From Actinomadura oligospora ATCC 43269 (lineage in GTDB: Bacteria > Actinomycetota > Actinomycetes > Streptosporangiales > Streptosporangiaceae), in NCBI RefSeq assembly GCF_000518265.1, contig NZ_JADG01000021.1:87433-151432 (forward strand): 64,000 nucleotides of DNA, written 5' to 3'. Under the pieces are notes generated by a model. The model made no database searches. It had not been told where the DNA came from and was given only the letters and a program-made list of their open reading frames with translations. The position numbers were made by a program, and so were the translations under genes. Shown in pieces: positions 47,766 through 56,645 of this stretch (positions within the stretch are counted from its first letter, which is position 1; the number at the start of each line of letters is the position of its first letter).

Positions 47766-49112
47766 GTGTCTGGATCGGCAGCCGCAGCGACCGCGTTCCC
47801 GGGCTCCGGCCGGGCGGACGCGTCCGCCGAGGTCAGCGACATCTGCTCCGAACTGATCCGGTTCGACACCACCAACCGGGGCGAGGGCGACGCCGAGGGC
47901 GAGCGCGCCGCCGCCGAGTACGTCGCCGGGCTCCTGGCGGACGTCGGCGCCGAGCCGGTCGTCGTCGAGTCCGCGCCGGGACGCGCCAGCACGCTCGTCC
48001 GCATCGCCGGGACCGACCCGTCCCACCCCCCGTTCCTGATCCACGGCCACCTGGACGTGGTTCCCGCCGAGGCGTCCGACTGGCGGGTCCACCCGTTCTC
48101 CGGCGAGGTCGAGGACGGCTGCGTGTGGGGACGCGGCGCCGTCGACATGAAGGGCTCGCTCGCGCTGACGCTCTCCGTCGTCCGGCAGCGGCTCCGCGAG
48201 GGCCGCCGGACGCGCGGTGACCTGGTGCTGGCGTTCCTCGCCGACGAGGAGTGCACCGGTGACTTCGGCTCCCGGCACGTGGTGACCGAGCACGCGGACT
48301 GGTTCGACGGCGTCACCGAGGCGATCAGCGAGTCCGGCGGGTACAGCGTCACGGCCCCGTCGGGCGCGCGCGTCTACCCGGTCGCGGTCGGCGAGCGGTC
48401 CACCGCGTGGATGCGGCTCACCGCGCACGGCACCGCCGGGCACGGGTCCAAGCCCGCTCCGGACAACGCGGTCGCCGAGCTGGCCCACGCGATCTCGCGA
48501 CTCGCCTCCTACCAGTGGCCGGTGCGGCTCACCCCGGCCGTCCGGGCGCTGATCACCGAGCTCGGCGACGTCCTCGGCGAGCCCATCGACCAGGACCGGC
48601 TGGAGGCGGAGGCCGAACGGCTCGGGCAGATCGGCAAGCTGTTCGCCGGAACGGTCCGCAACTCGGCGAACCCGACCCGGCTGGACGCGGGCTACAAGGT
48701 CAACGTGATCCCCGGCTCGGCGTCGGGCCAGGTGGACGGCCGCTACCTGCCGGGCCTGCGCGAGGAGTTCCTCACCACGATCGACCGGCTGCTCGGCCCC
48801 AGGGTGACCCGCGAGTTCATCAACCACGAGGAGGCGCTGCCCGGCGACCCGTCCGGGGCGACGTTCACCGCCCTCTCGGACGCGCTGCGCGCCGAGGACG
48901 AGGCGGCCCGTCCCGTCCCGTACGTGATGGCGGGCGGGACCGACGGCAAGTCCTTCGCGCGGCTCGGGATCCGCAGCTTCGGCTTCGCGCCGCTGCTGCT
49001 CCCGCCCGACCTGGACTACTTCGCCATGTTCCACGGCGTGGACGAGCGCGTCCCGACCGCCGGGCTGGAGTTCGGCACCCGCGTCCTGGACCGCTTCCTC
49101 GACACCCGCTGA
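47766..49112 (+). CDS. M20 family metallopeptidase (dipeptidase type)
   Basis: This 448-residue zinc peptidase has the M20 metal motifs FLIHGHLDVVPAE, WGRGAVDMKGSLAL and LADEECTGDFGSRHVV. A dimerisation domain contains ERSTAWMRLTAHGTAGHGSKP, and the final metal ligand region is AMFHGVDERVPTAGLEFG. It hydrolyses small peptides or acyl-amino acids in the cytoplasm. The GTG 47766 start has GGAAGGA upstream. It is divergent from the oligopeptide importer operon, so imported peptides are its probable substrates and the 118-base gap a shared control region. Confidence 0.9.
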   Translation: MSGSAAAATAFPGSGRADASAEVSDICSELIRFDTTNRGEGDAEGERAAAEYVAGLLADVGAEPVVVESAPGRASTLVRIAGTDPSHPPFLIHGHLDVVPAEASDWRVHPFSGEVEDGCVWGRGAVDMKGSLALTLSVVRQRLREGRRTRGDLVLAFLADEECTGDFGSRHVVTEHADWFDGVTEAISESGGYSVTAPSGARVYPVAVGERSTAWMRLTAHGTAGHGSKPAPDNAVAELAHAISRLASYQWPVRLTPAVRALITELGDVLGEPIDQDRLEAEAERLGQIGKLFAGTVRNSANPTRLDAGYKVNVIPGSASGQVDGRYLPGLREEFLTTIDRLLGPRVTREFINHEEALPGDPSGATFTALSDALRAEDEAARPVPYVMAGGTDGKSFARLGIRSFGFAPLLLPPDLDYFAMFHGVDERVPTAGLEFGTRVLDRFLDTR

Positions 49113-49145
49113 CTCCGGCCCCGCGAGACGGGGTATCCCCCAGGA

Positions 49146-50030
49146 GTGGATCTCACCAGCGCCGCGCGGCGGCTCTACGGGGTGGCCCCCGAGGAGTTCA
49201 CCGCCGCGCGCCGCGAACTCGTGGAGCTCGCCCGGAAGGACGGTGACGCCGCGCTCGCCAAGCGGGTCGGGGCGCTGCGCCGTCCGACCATGTCGGCGTG
49301 GGCGGTGAACCTGCTGTCCCGGGACGCGGCGCCGGAGCTCCAGATGCTCCTGGACACCGGGTCCGACCTGCGCGCGGCGTGGGCGGAGGGCCGGCCGATC
49401 GGCGGGCTGGAGCAGCGGCGCGGCGAGCTGGTCGACCTGCTCGTCCGGGCCGCCCGCCGCCTCGCCGACCAGGCCGGGCGGCCCCTGCGCGACCCGGCCG
49501 TCCGGGAGGTGGAGGACACCCTGCTCGCCGCGACCGTCGATCCGGGCGCGGCGGACGAGGTCGGCGGGGGCGCGCTGACCCGTCCGCTGAGCCACACCGG
49601 CTTCGTCCCCGCGGGCTTCGCGCCCGCCGCCTCGCCTGCTCCGGCCGCGACGCCCGCCACCAAGCGCGCGGCGGCCCCGAGAACGACTCCGAACCACAAT
49701 CCGTCCGCGGCACGGCAGAAGACCCAGGTCACCGGGAAACGGACTGAGCGTGCCCGTCAGCGTGCCGAGACGGCCAAGCAGGCAGAGGAGGCCGACCAGC
49801 GCGCGGCGAAGGCGGAGCGGCTCCTGGAGTCGCGAGAGGCGGAGGCCGAGGCGGCCCGCCGGGAGCTGGACGAGGCGGAGGCCGGCGTCGAACGGCTCCG
49901 CGCCGACCTGGAGGCCGCCGAACGCCACAGTGATCGCCTTCAGCGGCGCGCGGAACGCGCGGAACGGCGCCGGGCGCAGGCCGCCGACGCCGCCGCGCGC
50001 GCCCGAACGAAAGCGGACGAATACGGATGA
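49146..50030 (+). CDS. Actinobacterial conserved protein with C-terminal coiled coil
   Basis: This 294-residue protein has a conserved N-terminal domain (AARRLYGVAPEEFTAARRELVELARKDGDAALAKRVGALRRPTMSAWAVNLLSRD), recognisable in many actinobacterial hypothetical proteins. A Pro/Ala-rich linker (residues 150-200) and a long charged coiled coil (TERARQRAETAKQAEEADQ to the end) follow. No enzyme motif or membrane segment is present. The GTG start lies 33 bases after the M20 gene. Function is unknown; the coiled coil suggests a structural or scaffolding protein. Confidence 0.78.
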   Translation: MDLTSAARRLYGVAPEEFTAARRELVELARKDGDAALAKRVGALRRPTMSAWAVNLLSRDAAPELQMLLDTGSDLRAAWAEGRPIGGLEQRRGELVDLLVRAARRLADQAGRPLRDPAVREVEDTLLAATVDPGAADEVGGGALTRPLSHTGFVPAGFAPAASPAPAATPATKRAAAPRTTPNHNPSAARQKTQVTGKRTERARQRAETAKQAEEADQRAAKAERLLESREAEAEAARRELDEAEAGVERLRADLEAAERHSDRLQRRAERAERRRAQAADAAARARTKADEYG

Positions 50031-50114
50031 TCCTCACCCCCCGCTGACAGAACGCACCGCCGCCATGCAGTAGGTTCGGGGCCGAACGAGATTCGGAACC
50101 GAGGGGGACGACAG

Positions 50115-51152
50115 GTGGCGGAACCGCTGACGGAGCAGCCCGCGGACTGGACCGAGCCGGGCGCGCACCCGGTCGCGCCCGGCGTGCACCGCATCCCGCT
50201 CCCGCTGCCCGTCGCGTCCCTGCACGCGGTCAACGTGTACGTGATCGAGGAGCCGGACGGCCTGGTCGTGGTCGACTCCGGCTGGGCCATGCCGGACAGC
50301 CGCAAGGCCCTGGAGGGCGCGCTGCGGCTACTCGGCCACCGCCTGGAGGACGTCGCGCAGTTCCTCGTCACCCACGCCCACTGGGACCACTACTCCCAGG
50401 CCCTCGCCCTGCGCGCCGACTTCGGCGGACGGGTCCGGATCGGCCGTGGCGAGCGGCCCACGATCGAGGCGTTCGACGTCCGGGACCGCCTGTACCCGCG
50501 CCAGGCGGAGCTGCTGCGCCGCAGCGGAGCGGACGCGATCGCCACCGAGATCGCCGAGCTCGTCGTGAACGCCGCCGAACGCCAGATGATGCCGGACATC
50601 CTGCCGGACGCCTGGCTCGACGACGGCGAGCGCGTCGACCTGACGCGCCGCTCGCTCGACGTCTTCGCCACCCCCGGCCACACGCGCGGCCACGTCGTCC
50701 TGCGCGACGCCGCCGCCGGGCTGCTGTTCGCCGGGGACCACGTGCTCCCCCACATCAGCCCGTCGATCGGCCTGGAGACCGAGCCGGAGCCCAAGCCCCT
50801 GCGCAGCTACCTGGACTCGCTCCGGCTCGTCCGGGACATGCCGGACACCCTGCTCCTCCCCGCGCACGGAGCGGTCACCCCGAGCGTCCACACCCGCTTG
50901 GACGAGCTGCTGCACCACCACGAGCAGCGCCTCGACGTCGCCGCCGGGCACGTCCGCGCGGGCCACGGCACGGCCTACGAGGTCGCCGCCGCGATGTCCT
51001 GGACGCGCCGCCAGCGCAAGCTGGACGACCTGGACGTGTTCAGCCGGATGCTCGCCGTCCTGGAGATCGACGCGCATCTGGACGTCCTCGTCGACCAGGG
51101 CGTCCTCGTCGCCCACGAGGCCAACGGCGTCCGCACCTACGCGCTCGCGTAA
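50115..51152 (+). CDS. Metallo-beta-lactamase-fold hydrolase
   Basis: This 345-residue cytoplasmic MBL-fold protein has the metal motif FLVTHAHWDHYSQA (HxHxDH), further ligands in FATPGHTRGHVVL and LFAGDHVLP, and LLPAHGAV. A C-terminal winged-helix-like tail (MSWTRRQRKLDDLDVFSRMLAVLEIDAHLDVLVDQG) resembles the LACTB2/RNase-like or thioesterase-type members. The GTG 50115 start has GAGGGGGACGACAG upstream. Probable substrate classes are thioesters or lactones; none can be fixed from sequence. Confidence 0.85.
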   Translation: MAEPLTEQPADWTEPGAHPVAPGVHRIPLPLPVASLHAVNVYVIEEPDGLVVVDSGWAMPDSRKALEGALRLLGHRLEDVAQFLVTHAHWDHYSQALALRADFGGRVRIGRGERPTIEAFDVRDRLYPRQAELLRRSGADAIATEIAELVVNAAERQMMPDILPDAWLDDGERVDLTRRSLDVFATPGHTRGHVVLRDAAAGLLFAGDHVLPHISPSIGLETEPEPKPLRSYLDSLRLVRDMPDTLLLPAHGAVTPSVHTRLDELLHHHEQRLDVAAGHVRAGHGTAYEVAAAMSWTRRQRKLDDLDVFSRMLAVLEIDAHLDVLVDQGVLVAHEANGVRTYALA

Positions 51153-51781
51153 GGCCCGCGTCCGCTGGGGTCACGCCCGAGGTAGGCCACCAGAAGATCG
51201 CCGGGGTCGGTGGCGTCCGGCACCGGAACGGGCCGGGCGAACAGCGCCCCGCGCATGTCCGCCGTGACGAGCCGGGGCGCGTGCCGCAGCAACCCCAGCG
51301 CCAGCCCCGGCGGAACGGGACGCCGCGCACCCGTCGCCCGCCCGACGTCCCAGCCGTGGACGGTCAGCTCCATCGCCCCCACCACGGCCAGATCGGCCCG
51401 CCCGAGGACGCAGTCCCCGACGGCCACCAGCGCGACGTCCCCCCTCAGCCCGACCAGCCGCGTGATCCCGTCCCGGACGACGTCCACAAGATCGGCGGCA
51501 CCGGCCCGGCAAGCCTCCCACCCCTCCACCGGGCCGACGATTCCACCGGTCGTCGCCTCGGCGAGCCCCGTCACCGAGGCGTCCAGATGCCCCAGCAGCG
51601 CGCGCAGATCCCACCCGGCACACGGCGTCGGGCACCCGAATGTCTCCGGCCCCACGTCCGCCAGGCTGCCGAGGGCGTACGCCGCGCCCCGCGCAAGCAG
51701 CCTCGCAGCGTCCGCGTCCCGCCTCCGCGCCGTCTCCGCGAACCGTCCCTGCGCACCGCCCGTCCCACCGCTCGCGCTCAT
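51137..51781 (-). CDS. TIGR03086-family (maleylpyruvate isomerase-like, DinB fold) protein
   Basis: This 214-residue protein of the MDMPI/TIGR03086 group has FGCPTPCAGWDLRALLGHLDASVTGLAEAT, where the His is a predicted metal ligand, and AMELTVHGWDVGRATGARRPVPP for the other His. Members are thought to act as thiol-dependent (mycothiol) S-transferases or isomerases; most are uncharacterised. It overlaps the convergent MBL-fold gene by 16 bases. No operon partner. Confidence 0.8.
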   Translation of the reverse strand: MSASGGTGGAQGRFAETARRRDADAARLLARGAAYALGSLADVGPETFGCPTPCAGWDLRALLGHLDASVTGLAEATTGGIVGPVEGWEACRAGAADLVDVVRDGITRLVGLRGDVALVAVGDCVLGRADLAVVGAMELTVHGWDVGRATGARRPVPPGLALGLLRHAPRLVTADMRGALFARPVPVPDATDPGDLLVAYLGRDPSGRGPYASA

Positions 51782-51958
51782 GACACGCTCCCCTCGCCCG
51801 GAGATGACCTCCGGAGCGCGGGGAACTCATCGCCGCGGGCGCACGACCGACTCCCCATGATCATTTCGCGCGGCCGCTCGCGATGACTTTCCGCGCCCCC
51901 ACCGGTCGTTCCCTCGAAGAGCCGCCAAGGCTCCGTTCCCGCGAAGGAGACGATCACG

Positions 51959-52726
51959 ATGGCACTACCGGACGTCGTCACACCCGAGGAGTGGCTGGCC
52001 GCCCGCAAACGCCTGCTGGAGAAGGAGAAGGAGCTCACCCGCGCCCGGGACGCGCTGAACGCCGAGCGCCGCCGCCTGCCCATGGTCGAGATCGCGACCG
52101 ACTACGTCTTCGAGGGCCCGGACGGCGAGGTCGGCCTGGCCGGCCTGTTCGAGGGCCGCCGCCAGCTCGTCGTCTACCACGCGATGTTCGCCCCGCAGGA
52201 CGACGCGACCTGCCCGAGCTGCGCGAACTGGCTCGACCAGGTGTCCCGCGGCCACCTGAACCACCTGCGGTCCCGTGACACCACGTTCGCGGCGGTCTCG
52301 CGCGCCCCGATGGCCAAGATCACCCCGTTCCGGGAGCGGATGGGCTGGACGTTCCCCTGGTACTCGGCCGGTGAGGGCCCGTTCAACTACGACTTCCACG
52401 TCTCACTCGACCCCGACAAGGCGCCCCTGGAGTACAACTACCGCTCCGCCGCCGAGTGGAAGGCGCACGACTGGGACCCGACGAGCTGGGAGGCGCCCTA
52501 CGACCTGCACGGCCTCAGCTGCTTCCTGCGCGACGGCGACACCGTCTTCCACACCTACTCGGCCTACGGCCGGGGCACCGAGGCCCTCGGCGGCTCCTAC
52601 TACTTCCTGGACGTCACGGCCCTCGGCCGCCAGGAGCCGTGGGAGGAACCGAAGGACCGCACGGCCGACAACCCTCCGCAGGCGGGCGACAGGCGTCTGC
52701 CCTACCCCGACGAATACGACGTCTAG
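51959..52726 (+). CDS. DUF899 (thioredoxin-fold) family protein
   Basis: This 255-residue soluble protein begins VTPEEWLAARKRLLEKEKELTRARDALNAERRRLPMV, the coiled N terminus of DUF899. The thioredoxin-like core follows with QLVVYHAMFAPQDDATCPSCANWLDQV (CxxC), FPWYSAGEGPFNYDFHVS and a C-terminal SCFLRDGDTVFHTYSAYGRGTEALGGSYYFLDVTALGRQ. Family members are widespread in soil bacteria and have no proven function; a redox role is inferred from the CxxC. ATG 51959 is preceded by AAGGAGACG. Confidence 0.85.
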   Translation: MALPDVVTPEEWLAARKRLLEKEKELTRARDALNAERRRLPMVEIATDYVFEGPDGEVGLAGLFEGRRQLVVYHAMFAPQDDATCPSCANWLDQVSRGHLNHLRSRDTTFAAVSRAPMAKITPFRERMGWTFPWYSAGEGPFNYDFHVSLDPDKAPLEYNYRSAAEWKAHDWDPTSWEAPYDLHGLSCFLRDGDTVFHTYSAYGRGTEALGGSYYFLDVTALGRQEPWEEPKDRTADNPPQAGDRRLPYPDEYDV

Positions 52727-52774
52727 GGCGCCTGTTTAGGCTGGTCCTCCCCCTGCCCCCGGCGGAAGGACCCC

Positions 52775-53404
52775 ATGCCCGAGCAGACCGAGATCACCTC
52801 GCCGGACGAGCTGCGCGCCCTGCTCGGCGAGGTGATGCCACGCGCCCGTGACAAAGAGCGTCCGCTCCTGCACGCCCGCGACCGCGAGTGGCTCGCCGCC
52901 TCGCCGTTCTGCCTGATCGCGACCAGCGACGCCGACGGCAACTGCGACGTGTCCCCCAAGGGCGACCCCGCCGGGCAGCTCGCGCACGTCCTGTCCGACC
53001 GCGCGATCGCGATCGCCGAACGCCCCGGGAACCGCCGCGCGGACGGGTACTTCAACGTGCTGTCCAACCCGCACGCGGGCCTGCTGTTCTTCATCCCCGG
53101 CCGGAACGAGACGCTGCGGATCAACGGCCGCGCGCGCCTGGTGCGGGAAGCGCCCTACTTCGACGCCATGGTCGTCAAGGGGCACCGGCCGCTGCTGGCG
53201 CTCGAACTCGAGATCGAGACGATCTACTTCCACTGCGCCAAGTCGTTCCTGCGCTCTCAGCTGTGGAAGCCGGAGACCTGGGACCCCGACGTGCTGCCCT
53301 CGCACGCCCGGATCACCAAGGAGGTCATGGCCACGCCGGAGAGCGTGGAGGAGCTGGAGGAGTACTACGGCGAGTCGTACTCCAAGCGGCTCTACAAATC
53401 CTGA
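52775..53404 (+). CDS. PPOX-type FMN-dependent flavoprotein (MSMEG_1061-like)
   Basis: This 209-residue protein of the pyridoxamine-phosphate-oxidase-like split-barrel family carries FCLIATSDADGNCDVSPKGDPAG, LAIAERPGNRRADGYFNVLSNPHAGLLFFIPGRNETLRINGRA and EIETIYFHCAKSFLRSQLW. The last motif is typical of the MSMEG_1061 subgroup, probable FMN-binding reductases. It lies 48 bases after the DUF899 gene and may be co-transcribed. Substrate is unknown. Confidence 0.85.
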   Translation: MPEQTEITSPDELRALLGEVMPRARDKERPLLHARDREWLAASPFCLIATSDADGNCDVSPKGDPAGQLAHVLSDRAIAIAERPGNRRADGYFNVLSNPHAGLLFFIPGRNETLRINGRARLVREAPYFDAMVVKGHRPLLALELEIETIYFHCAKSFLRSQLWKPETWDPDVLPSHARITKEVMATPESVEELEEYYGESYSKRLYKS

Positions 53405-53439
53405 CCTACCGGAGACGCCCCTGTCATCCGGCGGTCATC

Positions 53440-53464
53440 GGCCCCCGCGCACGCCGCGGGGGCC
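53440..53464. terminator. Hairpin terminator between convergent genes
   Basis: A 10-bp perfect stem GGCCCCCGCG/CGCGGGGGCC with a five-base loop lies between the flavoprotein and DUF5302 stops. Confidence 0.65.
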
Positions 53465-53477
53465 GCCACCCGGAGCG

Positions 53478-53660
53478 TCAGCCGCTCTTGCGGCGGAACT
53501 GGCGCTGGTGGTCGGCGCGCTCGTGGACGCCCTTCACCTTTCCCGCCCCGTTCCCGCTCCGCCCACGGTTCGCGGACGCGGCGCGCTTGCGTTCCAGGGC
53601 CTCCCGGAACCTGCGCTTCACCTCGTCCTCGCCGGCTTCGTTCTCGGTCGAGTCGGCCAT
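53478..53660 (-). CDS. DUF5302 small basic protein
   Basis: This 60-residue protein (MADSTENEAGEDEVKRRFRE, then ALERKRAASANRGRSG and a basic tail HERADHQRQFRRKSG) matches the actinobacterial DUF5302 pattern. Members are small, charged and of unknown function. The ATG 53660 is chosen for its GGAGGT ribosome-binding site; four extra codons upstream are possible. No partner gene is evident. Confidence 0.78.
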   Translation of the reverse strand: MADSTENEAGEDEVKRRFREALERKRAASANRGRSGNGAGKVKGVHERADHQRQFRRKSG

Positions 53661-53871
53661 GTGGACCTCCAACTTTCGTAGGGCGGTACAAGCCTCGCAC
53701 GTCCGCGGACCGCTCGTGGTTCCGGGCCGTCCGCTTTCAGCTGAGCGCCCACCTCGACCACCACCCCACGAAGGCCCCCGGGCCCGTCCGGTGGTTCCTG
53801 GTGGTCAGCCCGCCCGAGCGCTGCTCTCCCCATGACGATCCGCCCCGGCGGCCTGGACGGGCGCGCAGGGG

Positions 53872-54339
53872 TCAGAAGTTGGCGAAGTGGTTGCTCATGA
53901 CGAGTTGGTTGTCGTGTTTGATCCCGGCGCCGATGAGGTTGTAGACCTGCGTGCTGCTGCCGCTGCAGTGGGGCGCGAGCCTGTAGCGGGTTTCGAAGGG
54001 GCCGCGGCTTCCGGGGAACTTCAGAACGATCTGGCCTTGGCTGGTGCGGGACCACGTGAACTTGTACGACGTGCCCGCGGCGGTGGCCTTGCCGGTGCCG
54101 TTGGCGCTGAAATCCGTCGAGAAGCCCGCGCCGGCGTTGCTGGAACTGCTGAGGCCCAGGATCGTCCCGTAGAAGTTGCTGAGGAGATCGTTGGGCTTGG
54201 CTCCGCAGTTCGGGTTGTCGGCGTCGGCGCCGGTGGCGGCCAGGACCACTCCGGCGGCGGTCCCGGTGGTCAGGGCGAGCCCGACCGCGCCGGCCGCGAG
54301 GAGCAGTCGATGCCGGAGGCTCGCACGGGTGGTGTTCAT
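53872..54339 (-). CDS. Small secreted protein of unknown function
   Basis: This 155-residue protein has a signal peptide (RHRLLLAAGAVGLALTTGTAAGVVLAATGADA) and a mature domain of about 115 residues rich in Ser, Thr and Gly, with two Cys (NPNCGAKP and APHCSGSS) that could form a disulphide. I do not recognise a family. The start at 54339 is preferred over a longer reading because the signal peptide begins there. It is divergent from another small secreted protein; a pair of overlapping palindromes sits between them. Confidence 0.7.
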   Translation of the reverse strand: MNTTRASLRHRLLLAAGAVGLALTTGTAAGVVLAATGADADNPNCGAKPNDLLSNFYGTILGLSSSSNAGAGFSTDFSANGTGKATAAGTSYKFTWSRTSQGQIVLKFPGSRGPFETRYRLAPHCSGSSTQVYNLIGAGIKHDNQLVMSNHFANF

Positions 54340-54390
54340 AAGCGGGGGTCCCTTTCGCTCGCCTGGGGCGGGAGAAGGCACCCGGCCCAC

Positions 54391-54412
54391 CATCACAGAA
54401 TGTGATGATCAC
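54391..54412. promoter_or_regulatory. Overlapping palindromes between two secreted-protein genes
   Basis: CATCACA-GAA-TGTGATG (54391-54407) overlaps GTGAT-G-ATCAC (54402-54412). The pair lies 51 bases upstream of the minus-strand secreted protein and could bind a GntR- or CRP-like dimer. No linked regulator gene is present. Confidence 0.5.
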
Positions 54413-54582
54413 GCGCCTTTCGCGCTCGTCAGCGAGGGAGTGTTGCCTGCTGGGCGGGAGATGCGGCCCTGACCTCGACCGATGGCATGCACCTACTCAG
54501 AGCTTCCATATATTTACACTCTGTTACCATCGGCGAGTGTCCGCGCCCACGGCCGCAACCCGCTCAGCAGCAAGGAGTGATC

Positions 54583-54990
54583 ATGAAACGACTCCCCGGC
54601 CGGATCGCCCTCACGTTTGCCGTGGTGACGGCCGCCGCAGGGCTGACCATGCCCGCCTCCGCCACCTCAGTGGACGACAACTGCCAGCGCACCGGCTACG
54701 TCGGCGGGCTCTACAGCGGCGATCTGCCCTCGGGCAAAGAGGTCAGGCTCTACTTCAGGGAACCCGCGAACGATCAGTACACCTACACCATCGCGGGTGG
54801 CCCGAAGCAGCAGCACAGCATGGCGATCTTCCCCTACGGGGAAGGAGGCAAACGGTGGGTCAGACTCGGCGGGCCCGACTTTCACGGGGCCTTCCCCCAG
54901 AATCAATGCAACGAGCGTGGGCAGGTCGTCAAGCTCACCCTGGAAACCGAGAAGAAGCCGCGACAGCGGGTGACCATCGAGCGCGTCTGA
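54583..54990 (+). CDS. Small secreted protein of unknown function
   Basis: This 135-residue exported protein has a signal peptide MKRLPGRIALTFAVVTAAAG ending near PASA, then a beta-rich domain with two Cys (DDNCQRTG and PQNQCNERG). ATG 54583 has a strong AAGGAG ribosome-binding site, which rules out the longer in-frame reading. A TACACT element at 54515 may be its -10. Its size, signal peptide and single Cys pair are like those of the divergent neighbour, but I see no convincing sequence similarity. Confidence 0.7.
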   Translation: MKRLPGRIALTFAVVTAAAGLTMPASATSVDDNCQRTGYVGGLYSGDLPSGKEVRLYFREPANDQYTYTIAGGPKQQHSMAIFPYGEGGKRWVRLGGPDFHGAFPQNQCNERGQVVKLTLETEKKPRQRVTIERV

Positions 54991-55057
54991 CCAACGATCC
55001 CAACGCCGGCGCCGGGCGGCGGCGATCCCTTCTCCTCAGGTCAATCGCCTGATCACC

Positions 55058-56335
55058 TCAGCCCCCACCACCACCAACGCCACCGCCGCCGCCACCGGGC
55101 GTGGCCCCGATGATGGCCTGCGTCTCCCGACCGATCATCTCCTGCAGCGGCACGCCGTCGATGTTGCTGAGAATGATGCCGACCCAGTCGGAGGACGGAT
55201 ATATGTCCCAGTTGGCGCCGACACCCGGATTGCCTCCGGCGCGCTGGTACCTCCACTGGCGGTTGACGATGGAGGCCGTGATCCCGTACGCGCCGAACGA
55301 CGTCGGGCCGTGGGGGATCTTCGCGCCGGTGAGCACGTCGGCCCAGGGCCGGTCCAAAAGCGTGCCGTCGCTCAGCGCGTGCGCGAACCGGACCAGGTCC
55401 GGCGCGGTGGCGAAGCCGCCGTCCCCGGGGGCGTCGATGAAGGCGCGGCCCGGGTTCTTGCCGAGTACGTTCTGGCCAGGGCTGCTCTTGTCCAGGTTGC
55501 GGACGGCGTCGATCTGGCTGCCGTCGGCCATCGTCATGTACGGGTGCGCGATGTGCTTGTCGGTGAGCCACTGCGGCCGGGTGTAGAACGCCGAGCCGGT
55601 CATGCCGCAGCGCTTGAAGATGTTCTCCTGGACGTAGTCCCAGTAGGTCGTGCCGGCCACGGCCTCCACGATCAGCGCGGAGATGGTGACCTCCGCCTGC
55701 GCGTGGGCGGTGTCGGGAGCGCCCGGGACGCCCACCAGTCTCGCCTGCCGGGCGCGCTGCTTGTAGTACTCGTGCACCTCCTTGCGGCTCCGGAAGACGC
55801 GTCGCACGTCCTCCTCCGGGCTGTCCAGCCCGGACGTGGCGGAGAGCAGGTGGTGGACGGTCACCTGCTCGGCGATGTCCTTGGCGTAGCCCTTCAGGTG
55901 GGTGCCCACCGTGTCGGACAGCTTCAGCTTGCCCTGCTGGGCCAGTTGCAGGAGGGCCACCGCGTGGAACGGCTTGCCCGCCGAGCTGAGGCTGAACGCG
56001 ATGCCTTCGTGATTGCGGATCCCCTTCTCCTTGTCGGCCATGCCGTAGCTGCGGGACAGCACCGTCCGGCCCTTGTGCGACAACAGCACCACCCCGGAGA
56101 ACCTGCCCTCGGCGGCCAGCTTCGCCACGTACCGGTCATAGGCCCCGCCGGGACGGGTGTCCGGCGGGATGTCGGGGCCGGTCGGGGCCGTACGTCCCGC
56201 AGCTGCGGCATGCTCGGATCGGGAGCCCAGCAGCGGCACGGCGCCGGCCGCCACCACGCCGCCGGCCGCCAACCCGCCCAACCCGAGCAGCCGCCGCCGA
56301 TTGACACCACGTACGGACTCCGAGTCCATGATCAC
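55058..56335 (-). CDS. Exported serine hydrolase, beta-lactamase/PBP-like, with altered Tyr motif and Gly-rich tail
   Basis: This 425-residue protein of the class C beta-lactamase/DD-peptidase-like family has a twin-arginine signal (NRRRLLGLGGLAAGGVVAAG). The SxxK nucleophile motif is intact in IAFSLSSAGKPFHAVALLQL, followed by VTVHHLLSATSGL. Where relatives have YxN (as in FSYSNxGY), this protein reads DTAHAQAEVTISALIVEAV, giving HxQ by alignment. The C-terminal part has GDGGFATAPDLVRFAHALSDG and ends in PGGGGGGVGGGGG. The change may alter catalysis or make it a non-hydrolytic binder. It appears monocistronic. Confidence 0.82.
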   Translation of the reverse strand: MIMDSESVRGVNRRRLLGLGGLAAGGVVAAGAVPLLGSRSEHAAAAGRTAPTGPDIPPDTRPGGAYDRYVAKLAAEGRFSGVVLLSHKGRTVLSRSYGMADKEKGIRNHEGIAFSLSSAGKPFHAVALLQLAQQGKLKLSDTVGTHLKGYAKDIAEQVTVHHLLSATSGLDSPEEDVRRVFRSRKEVHEYYKQRARQARLVGVPGAPDTAHAQAEVTISALIVEAVAGTTYWDYVQENIFKRCGMTGSAFYTRPQWLTDKHIAHPYMTMADGSQIDAVRNLDKSSPGQNVLGKNPGRAFIDAPGDGGFATAPDLVRFAHALSDGTLLDRPWADVLTGAKIPHGPTSFGAYGITASIVNRQWRYQRAGGNPGVGANWDIYPSSDWVGIILSNIDGVPLQEMIGRETQAIIGATPGGGGGGVGGGGG

Positions 56336-56645
56336 GATCCATTCCCGATCGACGAGCCGACCGTCGCGGGGATGCTGCGGTCCATGCCTCCACTGAAGAC
56401 GAGGGGCTGTTGCAGTGGCGTATGCGGCTTTCGATACGCCCGCGATACATCGGAAGCCCCTGCAGCAAAGAACCAGCGCAAGCGGGCAGTGAGAGGCCCC
56501 GTCGATGGTGATGGCTACGGCCCGACTACTGCAGGCGCTGGACGACTCGTCCTAGCCAGGGCCAGCAACCAGCCAGGCCCCGAAAAGGGGGAACCGGGCG
56601 GACCGAACCGGACATCGGGTGAATACGTGATCCATCGGACGGGCC
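56336..56645. other. Intergenic region without recognised gene
   Basis: These 310 bases between the serine hydrolase start and the flavoprotein stop (both minus strand) contain no supported coding sequence. They should hold the hydrolase promoter next to 56336. Composition is slightly less G/C-rich than the flanking genes. Confidence 0.5.
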
